A stretch of DNA of 7,307 bases from Lachnoclostridium sp. UBA7482 (GTDB taxonomy: Bacteria; Bacillota; Clostridia; Lachnospirales; Lachnospiraceae): contig DLOO01000009.1 of assembly GCA_002479645.1 (NCBI GenBank), positions 109,007-116,313 of the forward strand, read 5' to 3'. A program made the translations under genes and the position numbers. The notes below the pieces were generated by a model. The model ran no database searches. It had not been told where the DNA came from and saw only the letters and a list, made by a program, of their open reading frames with translations. Numbering within the stretch: position 1 is the stretch's first letter; the number at the start of each line of letters is the position of its first letter. Positions 1 through 5,446 of the stretch are shown piece after piece.

Positions 1-22
1 ATCGACGAAAACATTGCCAAAA
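1..22 (+). repeat. 22-bp exact inverted repeat, left arm
   Basis: Bases 1-22 are the exact reverse complement of 275-296. The match stops at base 23, where C would need G at 274 but T is found. On the other side the arm meets the window edge, so the repeat may be longer. The arm encodes IDENIAK in the KR frame. The intervening 252 bases are KR coding sequence. Confidence 0.9.
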
Positions 23-3000
23 CATCAAAGTACAGTGAGAATGCAGATATTTCATGCTTCAGAGGTGATATTACCGTAAGCAGTGATGTAGCCGGATTAA
101 GCAGATATATCACTGAACGATATGGCAGACTTGATGGTATCTTTCAGTGTGCAGGCCGTATCAGTGATTCTAACGTTGCAAACAAGAGTACTGATGAATT
201 CCTTGTAAACATTAAGCCCAAGGTCCACGGTACAAACAATATACTTTCGCTTACAGAGCAGTTCAGCGTCAGATTTTTGGCAATGTTTTCGTCGATAAGC
301 GCTATGTTTGGAAATGAAGGTCAGAGTGATTATGCATATGCCAATGCGTATATGGATTCAATTGCTTCAGAAAACACATCCGACTGTCATATGCTCTCTG
401 TTCAGTGGCCTTTGTGGAAAGACGGCGGAATGAGTGTTGACAAGAGCAGGATTGATTATCTCAAGGAAAGATTCGGACTCCACCTGCTCGGAACAGATAC
501 AGCTTTTGAGCAGCTAAGCAGACTCATATCCTCAGACCGAGAATTTGAAGCTGTAATGTATGGAAATATCGGTCAGATAGCTGCATCTGTAGGAGCAATG
601 TATAATAAAGACAGCGTCCCAAAGGCAGATGCGTCAGCATTAACGTCTGATGTCGGAGATCTTGTGATATGGCTCAAGGAGCTTTTTGCAAAGAGTTTTA
701 AAATCAGTCCTGAGTCTATCAATGAGAAACTTCCGCTGGAGAAATACGGTCTCGATTCCATAATGATAATGGACCTCAGCAGAGGACTTGAAAAGTATTT
801 CGACAAGATAAGCAAGACCATGTTCTATGAGTGCCTCACTTTGAAGGATATAGCCGATTACCTTGTTGAACACTATCCCGAGGCTGTAAACGATATCCTG
901 CCAAAGCGCGGAAAAAGCAGTGTTGATGAGCAGATCGCTGATATAAAGCCTGCGAAGAAAAGAAAGGCATACTCACGGGAGAAAAGTTCAGTTGATGAAA
1001 ATGAAGATATTGCTATTATCGGTATAAGCGGCAGATATCCGCTCTCGGATGATCTTTCGGAGTTCTGGACAAATCTTTCCGAGGGAAGAGATTGTATTAC
1101 CGAGGCCGGAAGAGTACGCTGGGATTCTGACGGGTATAACAATATAACAAGTTTCATGGGCGGTTTTATAAATGACTATGATATGTTTGATCCTCTTTTC
1201 TTCAATATATCTCCGAATGAAGCAGCAACAATAGATCCTCAGGAGAGATTGTTCCTTGAAACTGTATGGCATACGATCGAAAGCTCAGGCTACAGGAAAA
1301 GCGACCTTGAAGGCTCTAATACAGGCGTATTTGTAGGAGTCATGTACGGTCAGTATCAGCTTCTCGGCGTAGAGGAGACTGCAAAGGGAAATAGAGTTTC
1401 TGTTCCGTCATACTATGCTTCTGTGGCAAACAGGATATCATATTTCTATAATTTTACCGGTCCGAGTCTTGCACTGGATACCATGTGTTCATCTTCTCTC
1501 ACGTCAGTATATCTTGCGTGTGAAAGCCTGATAAGGAACGACTGTGAAACTGCTATAGCAGGCGGTGTGAATCTTTCCATACATCCGCACAAGTATTCTA
1601 TACTCAGTCAGACCGGATTCATTGCGCCAAAGGGTAAATGCAGAAGCTTCAGTGCCGACGGTGACGGTTATATTCCCGGTGAGGGTGTGGGAGCTGTACT
1701 GCTCAAAAGATATGATAAGGCGGTTCATGACGGTGACAGAATATACGCAGTAATAAAGGGCGGTGCACTGAACCATGGCGGAAAGACCAATGGCTATACT
1801 GTACCGAATCCGAATGCGCAGATGTCACTGATATGTGATGCTATAGACAAGACAGGTGTATCACCTGATTCGATACAGTATATCGAAGCTCACGGTACGG
1901 GAACTCCTCTGGGTGATCCTATCGAGATAAACGGTATAACAAGAGCTTTTCGTAAATATACCGATAAAAAAGGCTTCTGTTCAATAGGTTCGGTCAAGTC
2001 AAATATTGGTCATCTTGAATCTGCGGCAGGTATTGCAGCTATCACAAAAATAGTATTGCAGATGATGAATAAGAAGCTTGTTCCGTCCATACATTCGGAG
2101 AATATAAATCCTGATATAGATTTTGGCTCCACTCCTTTCTATCTTCAGAAGGAACTGACTGACTGGAAAGTCAGCGGCGGAGCTAAGAGAAGAGCTGCGG
2201 TAAGCTCATTCGGAGCAGGCGGCTCCAATGCACACCTTATCCTTGAAGAATATGTTGGAGATCATACAGTTGAAAGCTATACTACAGATGATGTATATGT
2301 AATACCTGTATCTGCTGCTTCAAAGGCAAGCCTGAAGTCTTACTGCGGGCTCCTTATAGATCTGATAAAAGAAAAAGATGACGTGACTATCGGAGATATA
2401 GCTTATTCCATGGCAGTATCAAAAGATGCGCTGAATTACAGAGCGGCATTTATCGTCAGTGATAAGGACGAGCTGACGGAACTCATGAGAAAGTATACTG
2501 ATGGTATCAACGATGAAAAAATTCTTGTTTCTTCATTCTATGACTTTGATGAAGTCAAGAGCAAGTATTCTGACAAGATTGATGAAATCAGCAGTCGGGC
2601 AATCAGAAACGCAGTCAGATGGTGCTGTTTTGATGATCTTGACTGGAGAGAGTACTACGGACGCAGCTTCAGAAAGATCTATCTCCCGTTATATCCCTTT
2701 GAAAAGCACAGATGCTGGATAAAGACGACAGGCAGCGCTTTGACAGTGGAAAGCAAAGGAATAGACTGGATCGACGGATTCAATATCTCCGATAATATGA
2801 ACTCGGGAATTGAGATGAAGAAGACGTTGAGTTCGGATGATGCATATATAAAGCATCATATGGTGCTGGGGCAGCATATCCTTCCCGGAGCATTTTCGGT
2901 TCACATCATATGGTCTGCATTGCATAAGCTTTTCGGTGATACGAAATTCCGTATCGAGAACCTGACATGGAGAGAAAAGATCGCAGTAGACCATGCAAAG

Positions 3001-5421
3001 GACCTTATCGTCAGGATAACGAATGACGGAGAGTATGTCATAGCTGAATGCTTTGACAGGAATGACCGCAGCAGTATATATGCTGACTGTAAGGCAAAGA
3101 GAATCAGTGAAAATCTTGGTTATGCAATAAATGATATAAACGAACTCAGAGAAGGCTGTTATATAAGCGTTGACGTTGAGCAGCTGTATGAATACTTTTC
3201 AGAGGGCGGTATAGTTTACGGAGAAAGCTTCCGTCTGATCAAGGAACTATGCGTCGGAAACGGAGAAGCGGTCGGCGTGATAGAATCGAAGTATACTGTA
3301 CATGGTTTCGATCCGACTATCATTGACGCTGCATTCCAGACTATATCAGCAATATATCTCAACAGCGACAAAAAGAGCAGTAATACAGCTGTGCCTTACA
3401 AGATACAGGAGTATATCCTTTGCAATAAGGTCAGCAAAAGGTCCTATGTATACACATTCCAGAAGGATGAAACACATTTCGATATCGCTGTTATAAACAG
3501 CAATAACGAGGTATCTGTACTTATAAGAGACCTTGAGATAGCAGTGGTGAAGTCAGCAGGGAAGGACATTTCTTTGCCTGACAGATCTGATGAGAATATA
3601 TCCGATAGTGAAATATATGATATTTGCTATGTGAATGAATGGAAGAAAGCAGATACATCGGATATCGTTTCGTCTTCTGTAAACAGTTATTCTGACAGTG
3701 TTATATTCTATACAAAATATACTGAGAAATTGAAGGATGCGATAATAAAGTACAGCAGTGAAACATGGACTGCTATAGAGCTTGGTCATGAAAACTATGC
3801 TGAAGGTGACCGCTATTGTATTGATGTCAATGATCCTGATGCTGTATCTGATCTGATCAGCAGGCTGAGCATCTCCGACAGGATACTCTTCCTCGGAAGC
3901 AGCGGCAATAATAATGAGATCGGTACAGCTGAGCTTGAAAGCATACAGCAGACAGGTCTGATGTCACTGTTCCGTCTGTTCAAGACTCTTGACGCTTCTT
4001 CAGCTGTAGATATAAAGCTCATCACTGACAGGGTATATCATACCGGAAATAATGACAGGAGCACATTCCCGTCAGATTCCTCGATGATAGGCTTCTTCAG
4101 AGCGGCTGTTTCGGAGTATCCGGAGGTATACGGAGCGGTTATAGATGTTGACACTGAACAGGCGGCTGAGAATAAAAACGGAGAGATCGACCTTATCCTG
4201 TCAGCTGAGGTGCAGAGTGCCCCCGGAATTATTCTGATAAGGGACGGCAGTGTTTTCCGCAGCAGACTCAGAAATTGCAGGAATGACGAACTCAACAGAA
4301 GACCTGCGTTCCGAAAGGGAACTTATCTTATAATTGGAGGAACAGGTGGTATCGGCTTTGAACTGTCGAAGCTTCTTTCCGAAAAGTATAATGCTGATAT
4401 TATAGTTACCGGCAGAAGAGAACAGGATGAAACTATAACGGAGAAGATAAACACGATCAATTCATTTGGAGGCCGCTGTGAGTATATAAGAGCAGATGTT
4501 GCTGATATGCGGGATATGCAGGCGGTGCGTGAACACATTATAGCGAAATACGGTAAGATAGACGGCTTGATCCATTCTGCTCTGTATCTGAATGATGTAT
4601 CTGTTGCGAATATGAGCGAGGATGTGCTGAAGAGTGTATTAAAGCCCAAAACATACGGCCCTGTGGTAATGCATGAGGTGTTCAAGGATGACAGACTTGA
4701 TTTTGTTCTGTATTTCTCATCCGCACAGTCTCTTGCTCCTTCTCCCGGGCAGTCCAATTATGCAGCTGCAAGTGTTTTTGAAGATCGGATAGCAAGGTAT
4801 TACTCATCACCGGAATACCCGTCTTGGGTCATCAACTGGGGCTATTGGGGCACAGTAGGCAGAGTTGCCAATGACCGATACAGAAAGAGTCTTGAAAGAA
4901 AGGGTTTCTATTCAATTAATATCCCCGAAGGGATGAAGGCAATATCTATGGTGATAGGTTCTGATTCGGAGCAGGTCGCTGTAATGAAGTGTTCGGACAG
5001 TATACTGAGCTACTTTGGATATCATGCTGATACCGAAGAAGGGATAACTGAGCCTTTGAGTGATAAAGCTGAAGAAGCACAGGAAGTTGTGACCGATAAC
5101 GATATCAGAAACGAGGCTGTCGAAACAAGATCAGAGAGCGCTGCAAGGACAAATGATAATGCTTTATACGACAGAGTATACGGCATTATAATAGATACGA
5201 TCGTCGATATACTTGGCGTTGATGCAAGCAGCATCGAAAAGAACAAGCAGTTCTCGGAATATGGTATAGATTCAATAACAGGTCTTGAATTTGTAAAGAG
5301 CATCAATGAAAAGCTGGGACTTGCAATGCGTACAACTATTGTATTTGATTATGGAAATGTGGATGCCTTGACTAAATACATTATTGCCGAATTCAGTGAT
5401 AAACTCGGAAATAATATCTGA
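1..5421 (+). CDS. Trans-AT type I polyketide synthase, 5'-truncated (KR-ACP-KS-DH-KR-ACP)
   Basis: This is the C-terminal 1806 residues of a multidomain assembly-line PKS; the frame is open from base 1, so the true start lies upstream. A TTG at 277 could be read as a start, but it sits in the middle of the KR catalytic core and is not one. Domain order, in residues counted from base 1: KR C-terminal part 1-190, ACP 219-293, KS 335-751, post-KS linker 752-907, DH 930-1186, KR 1201-1665, ACP 1723-1796. There is no AT, no C-methyltransferase and no thioesterase. The protein therefore needs a separate acyltransferase to load malonyl units, which is the definition of the trans-AT class. It would be cytosolic and modified by a phosphopantetheinyl transferase on Ser253 and Ser1758. 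It ends ten residues after the last ACP helix and is followed 25 bases later by a second PKS gene, most likely in one operon. The compound made is not identifiable from this piece. Confidence 0.96.
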   Translation: MDENIAKTSKYSENADISCFRGDITVSSDVAGLSRYITERYGRLDGIFQCAGRISDSNVANKSTDEFLVNIKPKVHGTNNILSLTEQFSVRFLAMFSSISAMFGNEGQSDYAYANAYMDSIASENTSDCHMLSVQWPLWKDGGMSVDKSRIDYLKERFGLHLLGTDTAFEQLSRLISSDREFEAVMYGNIGQIAASVGAMYNKDSVPKADASALTSDVGDLVIWLKELFAKSFKISPESINEKLPLEKYGLDSIMIMDLSRGLEKYFDKISKTMFYECLTLKDIADYLVEHYPEAVNDILPKRGKSSVDEQIADIKPAKKRKAYSREKSSVDENEDIAIIGISGRYPLSDDLSEFWTNLSEGRDCITEAGRVRWDSDGYNNITSFMGGFINDYDMFDPLFFNISPNEAATIDPQERLFLETVWHTIESSGYRKSDLEGSNTGVFVGVMYGQYQLLGVEETAKGNRVSVPSYYASVANRISYFYNFTGPSLALDTMCSSSLTSVYLACESLIRNDCETAIAGGVNLSIHPHKYSILSQTGFIAPKGKCRSFSADGDGYIPGEGVGAVLLKRYDKAVHDGDRIYAVIKGGALNHGGKTNGYTVPNPNAQMSLICDAIDKTGVSPDSIQYIEAHGTGTPLGDPIEINGITRAFRKYTDKKGFCSIGSVKSNIGHLESAAGIAAITKIVLQMMNKKLVPSIHSENINPDIDFGSTPFYLQKELTDWKVSGGAKRRAAVSSFGAGGSNAHLILEEYVGDHTVESYTTDDVYVIPVSAASKASLKSYCGLLIDLIKEKDDVTIGDIAYSMAVSKDALNYRAAFIVSDKDELTELMRKYTDGINDEKILVSSFYDFDEVKSKYSDKIDEISSRAIRNAVRWCCFDDLDWREYYGRSFRKIYLPLYPFEKHRCWIKTTGSALTVESKGIDWIDGFNISDNMNSGIEMKKTLSSDDAYIKHHMVLGQHILPGAFSVHIIWSALHKLFGDTKFRIENLTWREKIAVDHAKDLIVRITNDGEYVIAECFDRNDRSSIYADCKAKRISENLGYAINDINELREGCYISVDVEQLYEYFSEGGIVYGESFRLIKELCVGNGEAVGVIESKYTVHGFDPTIIDAAFQTISAIYLNSDKKSSNTAVPYKIQEYILCNKVSKRSYVYTFQKDETHFDIAVINSNNEVSVLIRDLEIAVVKSAGKDISLPDRSDENISDSEIYDICYVNEWKKADTSDIVSSSVNSYSDSVIFYTKYTEKLKDAIIKYSSETWTAIELGHENYAEGDRYCIDVNDPDAVSDLISRLSISDRILFLGSSGNNNEIGTAELESIQQTGLMSLFRLFKTLDASSAVDIKLITDRVYHTGNNDRSTFPSDSSMIGFFRAAVSEYPEVYGAVIDVDTEQAAENKNGEIDLILSAEVQSAPGIILIRDGSVFRSRLRNCRNDELNRRPAFRKGTYLIIGGTGGIGFELSKLLSEKYNADIIVTGRREQDETITEKINTINSFGGRCEYIRADVADMRDMQAVREHIIAKYGKIDGLIHSALYLNDVSVANMSEDVLKSVLKPKTYGPVVMHEVFKDDRLDFVLYFSSAQSLAPSPGQSNYAAASVFEDRIARYYSSPEYPSWVINWGYWGTVGRVANDRYRKSLERKGFYSINIPEGMKAISMVIGSDSEQVAVMKCSDSILSYFGYHADTEEGITEPLSDKAEEAQEVVTDNDIRNEAVETRSESAARTNDNALYDRVYGIIIDTIVDILGVDASSIEKNKQFSEYGIDSITGLEFVKSINEKLGLAMRTTIVFDYGNVDALTKYIIAEFSDKLGNNI
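275..296 (-). repeat. 22-bp exact inverted repeat, right arm
   Basis: Reverse complement of bases 1-22, with no mismatch. It encodes LAMFSS, which includes the KR catalytic Ser98 region, so this arm is under protein constraint and is likely genuine sequence. The left arm is less constrained and is therefore the more suspect copy if the repeat is an artefact. Confidence 0.9.
655..879 (+). other. Acyl carrier protein domain 1
   Basis: Carrier domain of the module upstream of KS1. The phosphopantetheine attachment motif is YGLDSIMIMDL, with Ser253 as the modified residue. The four-helix pattern is recognisable, from LVIWLKELFAKSF to IADYLVEHYP. There is no tryptophan in the positions after the serine that marks ACPs recruiting a beta-branching HMG-synthase cassette, so ordinary chain handling is expected. 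It is followed by a lysine-rich linker of about 40 residues leading into KS1. Confidence 0.93.
1003..2253 (+). other. Ketosynthase domain 1 (complete)
   Basis: This domain catalyses decarboxylative Claisen condensation between the upstream chain and the malonyl unit on ACP2. The full catalytic triad is present: Cys496 in DTMCSSS, His631 in EAHGTGTPLGDP and His671 in KSNIGHLESAAG. The KS is about 417 residues, the normal length. Its sequence matches trans-AT KSs: ALDTMCSSSLTS, AIAGGVNLSIHPHKY and NHGGKTNGYTVPNPNAQ. The preceding domains are KR-ACP, so a beta-hydroxy (or, with an upstream DH, unsaturated) chain is the expected donor. KS clade analysis could settle this, as trans-AT KSs group by the beta-carbon state they accept. 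Confidence 0.96.
2254..2721 (+). other. Post-KS linker in place of an AT domain
   Basis: About 155 residues join KS1 to the DH. The segment opens with VIPVSAASKASL and closes with LPLYPFEKHRCW, which matches the (L)PxYPFxxxRxW end of the flanking subdomain seen in AT-less modules. No AT serine motif (GHSxG) and no AT-sized insertion is present, so this is the remnant linker that often helps a free-standing AT to dock. That docking role is inference from the class. Confidence 0.85.
2788..3558 (+). other. Dehydratase domain
   Basis: This domain removes water from the beta-hydroxyacyl-ACP to give an alpha,beta double bond. The double-hotdog signature is intact. His953 starts HMVLGQHILP, a full HxxxGxxxxP motif with Gly957 and Pro962. 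YGESFR occupies the usual YGxxF position. The catalytic Asp1109 and Gln1113 lie in DPTIIDAAFQ. The residue before that proline is Asp1104, where HP is the common form. Keeping the GxxxxP proline and the catalytic Asp argues against a double-bond-shifting or pyran-forming DH variant, and an ordinary active DH is the best reading. Confidence 0.9.
3601..4995 (+). other. Ketoreductase domain 2 (structural plus catalytic subdomain)
   Basis: A complete KR. The N-terminal structural half (about 1201-1430) is a degenerate Rossmann fold, and the catalytic half starts at about 1437. NADPH binding: GGTGGIG at 1446-1452. Catalytic residues: Lys1550 in KPKTYG, Ser1574 in FSSAQS and Tyr1587 in QSNYAAAS. 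The fourth tetrad position, usually Asn, is Ser1591. Related trans-AT KRs with QSNYxAGCTF-type sequences also lack this Asn, so inactivity should not be assumed. Asp1532 in LND is the B-type (D-hydroxyl) marker, the configuration the downstream DH chemistry normally needs. INWGYWGTVG is a trans-AT KR hallmark. Confidence 0.93.
5167..5388 (+). other. Acyl carrier protein domain 2 (C-terminal)
   Basis: Carrier domain of the KS1-DH-KR module. The attachment motif is EYGIDSITGLEF, with Ser1758 modified. It is preceded by an acidic, low-complexity linker (about 1668-1720, rich in Glu, Asp, Ala and Thr) that probably acts as a flexible tether. The protein ends about ten residues after the last ACP helix, leaving no room for a usual C-terminal docking-domain helix bundle. 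Its acyl chain is the likely substrate of the ER at the start of the next protein. Confidence 0.93.
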
Positions 5422-5446
5422 AGTTTGTATCCACGGAGGGTTTAAG
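5422..5446 (+). promoter_or_regulatory. Intergenic gap with ribosome-binding site
   Basis: The 25 bases between the two PKS genes hold a near-perfect Shine-Dalgarno, GGAGGG at 5435-5440, six bases before the ATG at 5447. It fixes the start of the second gene at 5447 over the next in-frame ATG at 5462. There is no room for a promoter and no hairpin terminator, so the two genes are most likely co-transcribed. Confidence 0.9.

Larger units (their letters stand above)
1..570 (+). other. Ketoreductase domain 1 (C-terminal part)
   Basis: This domain reduces the beta-keto group of the ACP-bound chain with NADPH. The Rossmann glycine motif lies upstream of the window. The visible part has the catalytic set: Lys74 in KPKVHGT, Ser98 in FSSIS, Tyr111 and Asn115 in SDYAYANAY. 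The 13-residue Ser-Tyr spacing is the normal one. The loop after the conserved AG (RISDS) carries Asp56 at the position of the last Asp of the LDD motif, which in trans-AT KRs is associated with B-type reduction (D-configured hydroxyl); that stereochemical call is inference. The tail motif WPLWKDGGM is typical of trans-AT PKS KRs. A 22-base exact inverted repeat lies inside this domain. Confidence 0.9.

Noticed and set aside
2254..2787. A possible AT domain between KS1 and DH
   Set aside because: The segment is too short for an AT (about 300 residues needed), lacks GHSxG, and ends in the known post-KS linker motif LPLYPFEKHRCW.
4323..4757. 144-codon reverse-strand reading frame
   Set aside because: It lies fully opposite the KR2 catalytic core, whose motifs are conserved. 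The reverse-strand protein has no recognisable domain and no ribosome-binding site of note.
751..5290. Beta-branching (tryptophan-flagged) ACPs or a C-methyltransferase domain
   Set aside because: Neither ACP has a tryptophan after the modified serine, and no SAM-binding domain is present between DH and KR2.
277..5421. A start codon (TTG) at 277 for the first PKS gene
   Set aside because: The frame is open back to base 1 and encodes KR sequence (DGIFQCAG, KPKVHGT) upstream. A start here would cut the KR just before its catalytic serine, and no ribosome-binding site precedes it.
5419..5446. A transcription terminator or promoter between the two genes
   Set aside because: The gap is 25 bases, with no inverted repeat, no T-run and no promoter-like pair of boxes. 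It is filled by the ribosome-binding site.
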